A stretch of DNA of 9,676 bases, from NCBI GenBank assembly GCA_036500205.1, contig DASYCK010000254.1:1-9676 (forward strand). Reading direction: 5' to 3'. This DNA comes from DASYCK01 sp036500205. GTDB lineage: Bacteria > Myxococcota_A > Polyangia > Fen-1088. Under the pieces are notes generated by a model. The model saw only the letters and a program-made list of their open reading frames with translations, was not told the DNA's origin and made no database searches. The position numbers and the translations under genes are program-made. Shown piece after piece: positions 1-7,096 of this stretch (positions are counted from its first letter, which is position 1; the number at the start of each line of letters is the position of its first letter).

Positions 1-221
1 GTCAGCATCCCGTCGAAGTACGACGAGGGGGTCGCCGCGTCGGACCAGCCGGCGACGATCGCCACCAGCGCGGCCGCGCAGCCGGCGACGCCCAGCCAGG
101 CCAGCCCCGAACGCGTCGCCTTGCCCTGAATGAAGGTCTCGGCCAGCAGGATCACGCAGCCCATGCCGATCAGGATCAGCATCGGCGTGAAGGCGAGCAG
201 TTGGTTGATGTCGAAGGTCAT
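1..221 (-). CDS. nuoN: NADH-quinone oxidoreductase subunit N (N-terminal part)
   Basis: This is the first 73 codons of the next complex I gene; the rest lies beyond the left edge. NuoN is an antiporter-like membrane subunit that forms one of the proton channels of the membrane arm. The visible part starts MTFDINQLLAFTPMLIL and holds a first hydrophobic helix (about residues 8-28) and the beginning of a second (about 39-58), as expected for the NuoN N-terminus. The ATG (219-221) overlaps the nuoM stop as ATGA. A GAGGGAG Shine-Dalgarno lies at 230-236 with good spacing. Identity rests on position after nuoM and on this N-terminal pattern, since the conserved antiporter core is not in the window. 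Inference: translated by coupling to nuoM. Confidence 0.85.
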   Translation of the reverse strand, partial: MTFDINQLLAFTPMLILIGMGCVILLAETFIQGKATRSGLAWLGVAGCAAALVAIVAGWSDAATPSSYFDGML

Positions 222-1891
222 GGGGCGGCTCCCTCGGGCGGGGGCGGCGGAGGCGGCGGCGCGCCCAGGGGCGCGGGGGGGTTCGGGGACCCTCCCAGGG
301 TCCCCGGCTGAAACGGCGGATAGATGTGCGCCGGCGCGTCGGGGGCGATGCGGTTGTGCTGCAACCGATCGCGGTAGTTGGCCACGAAGGCCTCGACCGA
401 CTTCTCCGAGCGGCTGAGGATCGGCTGCGGCGCAATCCCCATCACCAGCGCGGCCGCGACCACGATGCCGAACACCCAGGTCTCGCGGCCGTGGATGTCG
501 CGCACCGACTTGTTCTCCGGCCGGTCGAGGGGGCCGAACATCAGCTTCTGGTACATGGTGAGCAAGTACATCGCCGCCAGGATGACGGCGCTGGCCGCGA
601 GGGCGCCCATCAGCTTGGGCGACGGGAAGAAGCCGCTCATGTGCGCCGGCCCCCAGATCGTTTGCGCCGTGAAGGTGCCGATGAGGACCAGGAACTCGCC
701 GACGAAGCCGCACAGCCCCGGCAGGCCCACCGAGGCCAGGATGATGGCCAGGAACAGGGCCGCGAACACCGGCGTCTTGGCCCACAGGCCGCCGAAGTCA
801 GCGAGGCGCCGCGTGTGGCGGCGATCGTAGAGCAGGCCGACCGCGAAGAAGAGGCCGCCCGTCGAGATGCCGTGCGCCAGCATCTGGTAGATGGCCCCCT
901 GCACGCCGGTCGGGGTCAGCGTGAAGATCCCCAGCACCACGAAGCCGAGGTGCGAGACCGACGAGTAGGCGACCAGCTTCTTGGCGTCGTCCTGCACGTA
1001 GGCCATCAGCGCGCCGTAGATGATCCCGATGACCGCCAGCGTGACGATGACCGGCGCGGCCCGGGCAGCGGCCAGCGGGAACATCGGGAGCGCGAAGCGC
1101 AGGTAGCCGTAGGTCCCGAACTTCAGCAGGACGCCGGCCAGGATGACCGAGCCGCCCGTCGGGGCCTCGACGTGCGCGTCGGGCAGCCAGGTGTGGAACG
1201 GGAAGATCGGCACCTTGATGGCGAAGGCCAGCGCGAAGGCCAGAAAGCAGAGCATCTGCGCCGTGGCCGGCAAGGTCAGGTGCGACAGCTGGGTGTAGTC
1301 GAAGCTGGCCGTCCCCCCGACCGTCTGCCACTGCGCGTAGAGGTAGAGGATCGCCACCAGCATGAGCAGCGACCCGATCAGCGTGTAGATGACGAACTTG
1401 ATCGAGGCGTAGAGCCGCCGCTCGCCGCCCCAGATCCCGATGATGAAGTACATCGGGATCAGCATCAGCTCCCAGAACACGTAGAAGACGAAGAGGTCGA
1501 GGGCGAGAAACGCGCCGAGCATGCCGGTCTCGAGGATCAGCATGGCGGCGGTGAACTCGCGGACCCGGATGTTGCGGATGCCGATCGCCTGCGGCGAGAG
1601 CAGGGTGAGCGGCATCAGGAAGGTGGTCAGCATGACCAGCCAGAGCGAGATCCCGTCGACGCCCAGGTGGAAGTGGATGCCGAGCGGCGCGATCCACGAC
1701 TGATCGACCTCCATCTGGAAGCCGGCCTGGCCGGCGTCGAAGCCGAGCACCATCGGCAGCGAGATCACGAAGGTGATGATGGCGAACAGGAGGCCGAGGC
1801 CGCGGTGGATCGCCTCCTCCTCGCGCGGCACCAGCATCACCAGGAGCGCGCCGAACAGCGGCAGCAGCGTGATCCAAGCAAGGAGGCCCAT
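218..1891 (-). CDS. nuoM: NADH-quinone oxidoreductase subunit M
   Basis: Antiporter-like subunit of the complex I membrane arm (557 residues, about 14 membrane helices) that carries one proton channel. The family's key charged residues are all visible: Glu141 in the FWELMLIPMYF motif (E. coli Glu144), Lys226 in the IKVPIFPFHTWLPDAH motif (E. coli Lys234) and Lys257 in GVLLKFGTYG (E. coli Lys265). The start ATG shares one base with the nuoL stop (TGATG), and a GGAGGT Shine-Dalgarno six bases upstream fixes it. The protein is longer than the usual roughly 500-510 residues. The excess is a C-terminal tail from about residue 512, of which residues 525-557 hold 16 prolines including eight in a row (codons at 236-259). 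The C-terminus of this family faces the periplasm. The stop overlaps the nuoN start. Confidence 0.97.
   Translation of the reverse strand: MGLLAWITLLPLFGALLVMLVPREEEAIHRGLGLLFAIITFVISLPMVLGFDAGQAGFQMEVDQSWIAPLGIHFHLGVDGISLWLVMLTTFLMPLTLLSPQAIGIRNIRVREFTAAMLILETGMLGAFLALDLFVFYVFWELMLIPMYFIIGIWGGERRLYASIKFVIYTLIGSLLMLVAILYLYAQWQTVGGTASFDYTQLSHLTLPATAQMLCFLAFALAFAIKVPIFPFHTWLPDAHVEAPTGGSVILAGVLLKFGTYGYLRFALPMFPLAAARAAPVIVTLAVIGIIYGALMAYVQDDAKKLVAYSSVSHLGFVVLGIFTLTPTGVQGAIYQMLAHGISTGGLFFAVGLLYDRRHTRRLADFGGLWAKTPVFAALFLAIILASVGLPGLCGFVGEFLVLIGTFTAQTIWGPAHMSGFFPSPKLMGALAASAVILAAMYLLTMYQKLMFGPLDRPENKSVRDIHGRETWVFGIVVAAALVMGIAPQPILSRSEKSVEAFVANYRDRLQHNRIAPDAPAHIYPPFQPGTLGGSPNPPAPLGAPPPPPPPPEGAAP
236..316 (-). 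other. Proline-rich C-terminal tail of NuoM, with eight consecutive prolines
   Basis: The end of nuoM encodes a low-complexity stretch rich in Pro, Gly and Ala; its eight consecutive Pro codons (236-259) sit only five residues before the end of the protein. Consecutive prolines are known to slow ribosomes unless EF-P acts. A ribosome paused here would sit over the nuoN Shine-Dalgarno (230-236) and start (219-221). That this affects nuoN output is inference. Confidence 0.7.
260..306 (-). repeat. Two adjacent perfect hairpins inside the 3' end of nuoM
   Basis: Positions 284-293 and 297-306 form a perfect 10-base inverted repeat (CGGGGACCCT and AGGGTCCCCG) with a CCC loop. Next to it, 260-266 and 269-275 form a perfect 7-base inverted repeat (CGCGCCC and GGGCGCG) with a 2-base loop. 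Both would fold strongly in the nuo mRNA just before nuoN. No T-run follows, so a simple intrinsic terminator is unlikely. A role in RNA processing or in slowing translation is possible but unproven, and chance in very GC-rich DNA is a real alternative for the shorter one. Confidence 0.6.
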
Positions 1892-4104
1892 CAGCGCACC
1901 TCCACCTTCTGCTTGACCGACGCGCTGGTCCCCCAGCGCGGGTCCTTCACCTGCACGCGGATGGTGTACGCGCCCGGGTGGGCGTAGGTATGGTGGGCGG
2001 ACGGCATGGCGACGGGCGGCGCCGCCTTGGCGTCGTCGCCGAAGTCGAAGCTGTACTCGAGCGGCTGCGGCGGCGCCCGGCCGGTGCGGTGCGCGTCGAC
2101 GTCGACCACCATCCCGCTGACCGTCACTTTGAGCTCGTCAGGGGTGGCGGGGCGCGTGCTGAAGTAGACCAGCCCGGCCACGCCGACCGCGAAGACCGCC
2201 ATGTAGCGCTGGCCGTCACCCATCTGCAGCGAGCGCACCAGGCTGCCGACCGCCCCCACGACGGCGGCCGAGCCCTCGACCAGGAGCTTGTCGATGATGA
2301 TCCGGTCGACGATGAAGTAGACGACCTGCGCGAACGCCTTGATCGGACGGATGATGATCGTTTGATAGAGCTCGTCCACGCGGAACTTGTCCTGCACCAG
2401 CTTGACCAGCTTGGGGAAGGTCTCGCCGACCCACTTGGACGGCGCGCGATAGCCGCCGCCGTACAGGGCGTAAGCGGCGCCGATGCCGATCGCCGCCAGC
2501 AAGCTGGCGATGACCATCACGCCGATCTCGACGGTCTGCGGGATGTCCACCTCCGGACCCAGGACCGGCGCCAGCTCGCGATCGAGCAGGTTCAGGTCGG
2601 CGTGGTGGAAGGTGCCGCCGGGCAGCCCGATGTAACCGCCCAGCAGGGCGCCCAGCGCCAGGACCACCAGCGGCCCGACCATACTGATGGGCGACTCGTG
2701 GATGTGGTGCTTGATCTCGTCGGAGGCGCGCGTCTCCTTGCCCGAGAACACCAGGAAGTAGAGCCGGGACATGTAGAACGCCGTCCCCAGCGCGGCGGCG
2801 CTGAGCACGTAGCCGGCCACGTGGCCGACCCAGGCCAGCCCCTCGCCCAGCGCCTCGGTCGACATGGCGCCGGCGATGATGGCGTCCTTGGAGAAGAAGC
2901 CGGAGAAGAACACCACCCCGCAGATCGCGAACCAGCAGACGAAGAACACCGCGTGGGTCCAGGGGAGCTTCTTGCGCAGCCCGCCCATGATGCGGATGTC
3001 GCCCGAGCCGCTCATGGCGTGCATCACCGAGCCGGCGCAGAGGAACAGCCCCGCCTTGAAGAAGGCGTGCGTGTAGAGGTGGAAGATGCCCCCCTCGAAG
3101 TTGCCGGTGCCGACGCCGACGAACATGAAGCCGAGCTGGCTGACCGTCGAGTAGGCGAGCACCTTCTTGAAGTCGTTCTGCGCGAACCCGATGATCGCGG
3201 CGTAGAGCGCGGTGAGCGCGCCGATGGCGGTCACGATGGCCATCGCCCCCGGAGACAGCAGGTAGACCGCGTGCATGCGGGCGACCATGTAGACGCCTGC
3301 GGTCACCATCGTCGCGGCGTGGATGAGCGCCGACACCGGCGTCGGACCCGCCATCGCGTCCGGCAGCCAGACGTAGAGGGGAATCTGCGCCGACTTGCCC
3401 GTCGCGCCGATGAACAGGAACAGCGCCGCCCAGAACGCCACGGGGGCGCCGAGCCAAAGCGGATGCATGAGCGCGCTGGTGGTGGTCGCCGCGTCCTGGA
3501 TCTGCTGGAAGTTGAGCGTCCCCGTGTACTGGAAGATGAGGAACATCCCGATCAGGAAGCCGAGGTCCCCGATGCGGTTGGTGATGAACGCCTTCTTCCC
3601 CGCGCTGGCGTTGGCGCTGTCCTTGTACCAAAAGCCGATCAGCAGGTAGCTGCAGAGGCCGACGCCCTCCCACCCGATGAACATCACCGGCAGGCTGTCG
3701 CCGAGGACCAGCACCAGCATCGACCCGCAGAAGAGGTTCAGGTACGCGAAGAAGCGCGGGTAGTCGGGGTCATGCGCCATGTACCCCGCGGAGTAGATGT
3801 GAATCAGGAAGCCGATGAAGGTGATGATCAGGCAGAGCAGCCCCGACAAACCGTCGAGGCGAAACGCCAGGTCGATCTTCAGCGGCCCCGCGGAGATCCA
3901 GGTGCCGACGGTGTCGTGCAGCCCCGCCGCAAGGGCCTCGGGCGGCGTCGTGAAGTAAGCGTCGGCGGCCACCAGGCAGGCGGCGGCGATCATCCCGGCG
4001 GCGACCGCCACCACGGTGTCGCGCGACCACTTGCGTCCGAACAGCATGAGCACCGCGGCCCCCACGAAGGGGAGCAGCGGAATGAGGCGGAGGTTGAAGA
4101 TCAC
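1891..4104 (-). CDS. nuoL: NADH-quinone oxidoreductase subunit L with C-terminal PKD-like domain
   Basis: Distal antiporter-like subunit of complex I (737 residues; E. coli NuoL is about 613). Conserved channel residues are visible: Glu146 in the WEGVGLCSYLLIGFW motif, Asp180 in NRIGDLGF, Lys237 in GKSAQIPLYVWLPDAM and His262 in ALIHAATMV, followed by the DFKKVLAYSTVSQLGFM motif. After the core come a helix near 528-550, a lateral amphipathic region with KFRVDELYQ, and a last membrane helix at about 634-648. Residues 656-737 are extra and look like a PKD domain. The start is GTG (4102-4104) with GAGGGA at 4114-4119 upstream, giving MIFNLRLIPLLPF, a normal NuoL N-terminus. The gap to nuoK is 22 bases, and the stop overlaps the nuoM ATG. 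The reading frame is continuous through the added domain. Confidence 0.97.
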   Translation of the reverse strand: MIFNLRLIPLLPFVGAAVLMLFGRKWSRDTVVAVAAGMIAAACLVAADAYFTTPPEALAAGLHDTVGTWISAGPLKIDLAFRLDGLSGLLCLIITFIGFLIHIYSAGYMAHDPDYPRFFAYLNLFCGSMLVLVLGDSLPVMFIGWEGVGLCSYLLIGFWYKDSANASAGKKAFITNRIGDLGFLIGMFLIFQYTGTLNFQQIQDAATTTSALMHPLWLGAPVAFWAALFLFIGATGKSAQIPLYVWLPDAMAGPTPVSALIHAATMVTAGVYMVARMHAVYLLSPGAMAIVTAIGALTALYAAIIGFAQNDFKKVLAYSTVSQLGFMFVGVGTGNFEGGIFHLYTHAFFKAGLFLCAGSVMHAMSGSGDIRIMGGLRKKLPWTHAVFFVCWFAICGVVFFSGFFSKDAIIAGAMSTEALGEGLAWVGHVAGYVLSAAALGTAFYMSRLYFLVFSGKETRASDEIKHHIHESPISMVGPLVVLALGALLGGYIGLPGGTFHHADLNLLDRELAPVLGPEVDIPQTVEIGVMVIASLLAAIGIGAAYALYGGGYRAPSKWVGETFPKLVKLVQDKFRVDELYQTIIIRPIKAFAQVVYFIVDRIIIDKLLVEGSAAVVGAVGSLVRSLQMGDGQRYMAVFAVGVAGLVYFSTRPATPDELKVTVSGMVVDVDAHRTGRAPPQPLEYSFDFGDDAKAAPPVAMPSAHHTYAHPGAYTIRVQVKDPRWGTSASVKQKVEVR
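1894..2139 (-). other. PKD-like domain fused to the C-terminus of NuoL
   Basis: Residues 656-737 of NuoL read as an Ig-like beta-sandwich of the PKD type: a beta-strand start (LKVTVSGMVVDVDAH), the signature YSFDFGDD (684-691; canonical form is W-DFGDG), then HTYAHPGAYTIRVQVKD (705-721), which matches the PKD 'tY..pGtYtvtl.V.D' pattern, and a final strand VKQKVEV. It follows directly after the last membrane helix. NuoL has an even number of helices with both ends on the periplasmic side, so the domain should be periplasmic, where PKD domains normally occur. Its binding partner cannot be told from sequence. Confidence 0.8.
1898..1903 (-). promoter_or_regulatory. Ribosome binding site of nuoM
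   Basis: GGAGGT on the minus strand, six bases before the nuoM ATG, lies inside the last codons of nuoL (the VEVR end of the PKD-like domain). It supports the overlapping nuoM start and shows that the added NuoL domain also carries the nuoM translation signal. Confidence 0.75.
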
Positions 4105-4126
4105 TCGGGCGTCTCCCTCAGCGCGT

Positions 4127-4426
4127 CTAGCGCTTCATCAGAGTGATTTCATCGAGGTTGACGGTCTGCCGACCGCGGAAGAGTCCCACCAGGATGGCCA
4201 GGCCCACCGCTGCTTCCGCCGCCGCCAGCGCGATGATCAGGAAGGCGAGGACGTGCCCCTTCAGATCGTTGAGCTGGCGGGCGAAGGCGATGAGGGCCAG
4301 GTTGCCGCCGTTGAGCTGCAGCTCGATCCCCATGAGCACGATGAGGGCGTTGCGGCGCAGGAGCACGCCCGACGTGCCGATCACGAACAGGGCGAACGAG
4401 AGGACCAGGTAGTAGTTGGTCGGCAT
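4127..4426 (-). CDS. nuoK: NADH-quinone oxidoreductase subunit K
   Basis: Small three-helix membrane subunit of complex I (99 residues; E. coli 100) that, with NuoJ and NuoA, links the quinone-site region to the antiporter subunits. Two conserved membrane glutamates of the proton path are present: Glu35 in LMGIELQLN (E. coli Glu36) and Glu71 in ALAAAEAAVG (E. coli Glu72). The RRN after helix 1 and the C-terminal RGRQTVNLDEI segment are typical. The frame stays open far upstream inside nuoJ and nuoF, so the ATG at 4424-4426 was chosen because it gives the family length and N-terminus (MPTNYYLVLS). It lies five bases after the nuoJ stop. Shine-Dalgarno match is weak (GAAGGG, about 14 bases away), so translational coupling to nuoJ is likely. 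Confidence 0.97.
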   Translation of the reverse strand: MPTNYYLVLSFALFVIGTSGVLLRRNALIVLMGIELQLNGGNLALIAFARQLNDLKGHVLAFLIIALAAAEAAVGLAILVGLFRGRQTVNLDEITLMKR

Positions 4427-4431
4427 GGCGG

Positions 4432-5058
4432 TCAGTGGTGCCCTTCGGGCGCCGTTTGCGCTTCGTCTTGCGGGGCCCCCGGGTAGTCGTGGTTGGCCAG
4501 CTCGTGGATCTGCTTGCGGTAGTCGGCGGCGCGCTCCGCGGCGACCTCTTTCTGGTGCGAGCGGGAGATCACCACGCCGCCGATGATCGCCACCAGCAGC
4601 AGCACCGAGATCGCCTCGAACGGGTAGAGGAAGTCGCGGAACAGCAGGTCGCCGATGGCCCCGACGGTGCCGAAGGTCTCCGACGGAACGGGCGGCACCC
4701 CCAGCGGCATGGCGATGGTGACGTCGACGAACTTCACGAACAGGTAGACGGCGGCCAGCACGCCGAGGACGCGCATGGGCCGGAAGGAGAGCGGCGTCAC
4801 CTCCTCGCGGTTCAGGATCATGACCACGAAGATGAAGAGCACCATGATGGCGCCCGCGTAGACCAGCACCTGCAGGACGGCCAGGAAGTGCGCCGACAGC
4901 GTGGCGTACATCGCGGCCAGCCCGAAGAAGCTGGCCACCAGCGACATGACCGCCGTGATCGGGTTCTTGCGGGTCATGGTGAAGATCGCGAAGCCGACGA
5001 TCATCAACGAGAGGATCCAGAAGACGACCGCATCGCCGATCGAGACGCCGTCGGGCAT
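4432..5058 (-). CDS. nuoJ: NADH-quinone oxidoreductase subunit J
   Basis: Membrane subunit of complex I (208 residues, five predicted helices). The strongest family signature is the third-helix motif VYAGAIMVLFIFVVMILN, with Tyr67 matching E. coli Tyr59; the helix-1/2 turn RKNPITAVMSL is also typical. The C-terminal 35 residues are soluble and charged, rich in Glu, Asp, Gln and His, making the protein slightly longer than E. coli NuoJ (184). The ATG shares a base with the nuoF stop (TGATG), and GAGG at 5066-5069 is seven bases upstream; the frame is open further upstream inside nuoF, but that part is not NuoJ-like. Oddity: in most bacteria nuoG, nuoH and nuoI lie between nuoF and nuoJ; here nothing does. 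Confidence 0.96.
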   Translation of the reverse strand: MPDGVSIGDAVVFWILSLMIVGFAIFTMTRKNPITAVMSLVASFFGLAAMYATLSAHFLAVLQVLVYAGAIMVLFIFVVMILNREEVTPLSFRPMRVLGVLAAVYLFVKFVDVTIAMPLGVPPVPSETFGTVGAIGDLLFRDFLYPFEAISVLLLVAIIGGVVISRSHQKEVAAERAADYRKQIHELANHDYPGAPQDEAQTAPEGHH

Positions 5059-6467
5059 CACGCCGCCTCGCCTTTCGCGTCGGCTTTGGCCGCGGCCGGG
5101 ATGCCGACGGGCAATCCGATGGTCTTCGGCTTGATGCGCGCCTCGAAGTCGGCGCGGAACTTGGTGAGGAAGCCCAGCATCGGCCAGGCCGCCGCATCGC
5201 CCAGCGCGCAGATGGTGTTGCCACCGATTCCATTGGCGATGTTGGCCAGGAGCTCGACGTCCCCGGCCTGCCCCTCGCCGCGCGCCAGCCGCTTGCAGAC
5301 GCGCGACAGCCAACCTGAGCCTTCGCGGCAGGGGGTGCACTGCCCGCACGACTCGTGCGCGTAGAACTGCATGATGCGCGCGCAGAGCGCCACCACGTCG
5401 GTGCTGTCGTCGAACACCACGATGCCGCCCGAGCCGGCCATGGTCTTGAGCTTGCGACCACCCCCCAGATCGAACGGCACGCCCGGCCGCACCTCGACGT
5501 CCTTGATGCGCGCGTCGGTCATCAGCGCGTCGAACTCACAGGGGACGTCGATCTCGCTGGCGTCGAGCGGCGGCATCGAGCTGCCGCCGGGGATGACCCC
5601 CTTGAGCTGACGCCCGTTGGGGATGCCCCCACACACGTCATAGATGAGGTCGCGGAAGGGGATCCCCATCGGCAGCTCGTAAACGCCCGGCTTCTGCACG
5701 TGGCCCGAGACGCAGACGATGCGCGTGCCGCCCGACTTGGCGATGCCGACGCTGTTGAACCACTCCCCGCCCTTCATCACGATGTCGGGGACGTTCATGA
5801 TCGTCTCGACGTTGTTCACCACGGTCGGTGCCGCGAACAGGCCCTTGATGGCCGGAAACGGCGGCTTGACCCGCGGCCAGCCGCGCTTCCCCTCGAGCGA
5901 GTTCAGGAGGCCCGTCTCCTCGCCGCAGATGTAGGCGCCCGCGCCGCGATGAAGGGTGACGTCCAGCTTGAACGAGCCGCCGCCGCCCACCGCCGGGTGG
6001 TCCTTGCCCAGCCAGCCAGCCGCGTAGGCCTCGTCGATCGCCGCCTGGACGATCTTCGCCTCCCGCATCATCTCGCCGCGGATGTAGATGTACGCGTGCT
6101 TGCAGCCGAGCGCGTACGAGGAGATCAGCATCCCCTCGATCAACAGGTGCGGGTCGTAGGCCAAGAGCTCGCGGTCCTTGCAGGTCCCCGGCTCGGACTC
6201 GTCGGCGTTGACGACCAGGTAGACGAGCTTGGCGTCCTTGGGGATGAACGACCACTTCAGCCCCGTGGGGAAACCCGCGCCGCCGCGGCCGCGCAGGTTC
6301 GACTTCTTGACCTCGTCGACCAGGGCGGCCGGTTGCAGCGTCAGCGCCCGGCGCAGCGCCTCGTAGCCGCCCCGCTGCTGGTAGACGGCCAGCTTGTGGC
6401 TGTCATGAACGCCGAAGTTCTTGGTGACGATCTTGACGCCCTTGGATTCCTGCCAGGTCGCCGCCAT
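5058..6467 (-). CDS. nuoF: NADH-quinone oxidoreductase subunit F (NADH/FMN-binding)
   Basis: Cytoplasmic subunit that oxidises NADH with FMN and passes electrons to the N3 [4Fe-4S] cluster (469 residues; E. coli 445). Visible signatures: the glycine-rich GRGGAGFPTGLKW (60-72), NADESEPGTCKDRELL with the acidic residues near the FMN site, GAGAYICGEETGLLNSLEG, and the cluster ligands Cys374, Cys377 and Cys380 in ESCGQCTPCREG with Cys420 in NTICALGD. The frame is open upstream to 6569 inside nuoE, but the ATG at 6465-6467 is right: GAGAAGG lies six bases before it (6474-6480) and the start follows the nuoE stop after one base. The last 24 residues are a flexible Ala/Lys-rich tail. The stop overlaps nuoJ. 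HoxF-like diaphorases are relatives, but the neighbours make NuoF clear. Confidence 0.98.
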   Translation of the reverse strand: MAATWQESKGVKIVTKNFGVHDSHKLAVYQQRGGYEALRRALTLQPAALVDEVKKSNLRGRGGAGFPTGLKWSFIPKDAKLVYLVVNADESEPGTCKDRELLAYDPHLLIEGMLISSYALGCKHAYIYIRGEMMREAKIVQAAIDEAYAAGWLGKDHPAVGGGGSFKLDVTLHRGAGAYICGEETGLLNSLEGKRGWPRVKPPFPAIKGLFAAPTVVNNVETIMNVPDIVMKGGEWFNSVGIAKSGGTRIVCVSGHVQKPGVYELPMGIPFRDLIYDVCGGIPNGRQLKGVIPGGSSMPPLDASEIDVPCEFDALMTDARIKDVEVRPGVPFDLGGGRKLKTMAGSGGIVVFDDSTDVVALCARIMQFYAHESCGQCTPCREGSGWLSRVCKRLARGEGQAGDVELLANIANGIGGNTICALGDAAAWPMLGFLTKFRADFEARIKPKTIGLPVGIPAAAKADAKGEAA

Positions 6468-6468
6468 A

Positions 6469-7017
6469 TCAGGCCTTCTCTCCCGGTCCCATGCCCAGCA
6501 CCGTCCGCCCGAGCGGCGTGGCCCGCTGCTGGTCGCGGAAGCGTTTGCGCAGGTCGTCCAGAACGGCATCGACCTTCTCGGGCGTCAGATCGAGGAAATA
6601 GTCGTCGCCGCAGATCATCATCGGCGCGTTCGCGCAGGCGGCCAGGCACTCCTCCTCCACGAGGGAAAACATCCCGTCGGGCGTCGTCTCGCCGGCCTTG
6701 ATCCCGAGGCGCCCCTCGAGGTGCTTGAGGATGCCGTAGCCCCCCTTGAGCATGCAGGAGATGTTGGTGCAGACCATCAGCTCGTGGTGTCCCTTCTTCT
6801 CCCGATGGAACATCGTGTAGAAGGTGACGACGCCGTAGATGTGGGCCGGCGCCACGTCGAGCGTGCGCGACACGAGCTCGATGACCTCGTCGGGCAGGTG
6901 GCCGAACTCCTCCTGGGCGACGTGGAGGACCGGCAGGAGGGCCGCCTGCTTGGTGGGGTACCGCGAAAGGAGCCTTCCGACCCGCTCCTTCGATTGCGCT
7001 GAAAACTCGAGCGGCAT
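6469..7017 (-). CDS. nuoE: NADH-quinone oxidoreductase subunit E (24 kDa, [2Fe-2S])
   Basis: Cytoplasmic partner of NuoF with a thioredoxin-like fold and the N1a [2Fe-2S] cluster (182 residues; E. coli 166). An N-terminal helical part (LLSRYPTKQAALLPVLHVAQEEFGHLP, then VAPAHIYGVVTFYTMF) precedes the ferredoxin-like domain. The cluster ligands are Cys83 and Cys88 (CTNISC) and Cys124 and Cys128 (CLAAC), with the usual NAP following. It is the first gene of the operon in this window. The ATG at 7015-7017 is preceded by an in-frame TAG nine bases upstream and has no clear Shine-Dalgarno; the predicted transcription start leaves a leader of only about a dozen bases. The C-terminal 20 residues (TPLGRTVLGMGPGEKA) are not conserved in the family as I know it. 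Confidence 0.97.
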   Translation of the reverse strand: MPLEFSAQSKERVGRLLSRYPTKQAALLPVLHVAQEEFGHLPDEVIELVSRTLDVAPAHIYGVVTFYTMFHREKKGHHELMVCTNISCMLKGGYGILKHLEGRLGIKAGETTPDGMFSLVEEECLAACANAPMMICGDDYFLDLTPEKVDAVLDDLRKRFRDQQRATPLGRTVLGMGPGEKA

Positions 7018-7029
7018 GGATGGCTAAGC

Positions 7030-7065
7030 CGCCGCGAAACTAAGAGAAACGAGCGAGCCTGTCAA
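7030..7065 (-). promoter_or_regulatory. Candidate sigma70-type promoter of the nuo operon
   Basis: On the minus strand a perfect -35 TTGACA (7060-7065) is followed by exactly 17 bases and then TAGTTT (7037-7042), which keeps the three most conserved -10 positions (T, A, final T). The segment is clearly less GC-rich than its surroundings. Transcription would start near 7030, about 12-13 bases before the nuoE ATG. The -10 match is weak, so an activator or a different sigma factor may help. No operator was recognised. Confidence 0.55.
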
Positions 7066-7096
7066 CAGCGCCGGAAGAGCACACCAAGACCTGCCG

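Noticed and set aside
326..1987. Long plus-strand open frame opposite nuoM
   Set aside because: Its product is an Arg/Asp/Glu/His-rich low-complexity chain, typical of the antisense of a GC-rich membrane protein gene; nuoM on the other strand is certain.
1891..2139. PKD-like end of NuoL as a frameshift or chimera artefact
   Set aside because: The frame is continuous, base composition matches the rest, and the nuoM Shine-Dalgarno and start overlap its end in the same way as the other operon junctions.
4105..4126. Possible hidden gene or regulatory element between nuoK and nuoL
   Set aside because: The 22 bases hold only the nuoL Shine-Dalgarno and no other signal.
1978..4146. 722-codon plus-strand open frame opposite nuoL
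   Set aside because: Same compositional shadow; no recognisable domain, and the minus strand carries an unmistakable NuoL.
5058..5349. N-terminal extension of NuoJ reaching into nuoF
   Set aside because: The added residues are Arg/Ala-rich and unlike any NuoJ; the internal ATG has a Shine-Dalgarno and gives a normal NuoJ N-terminus.
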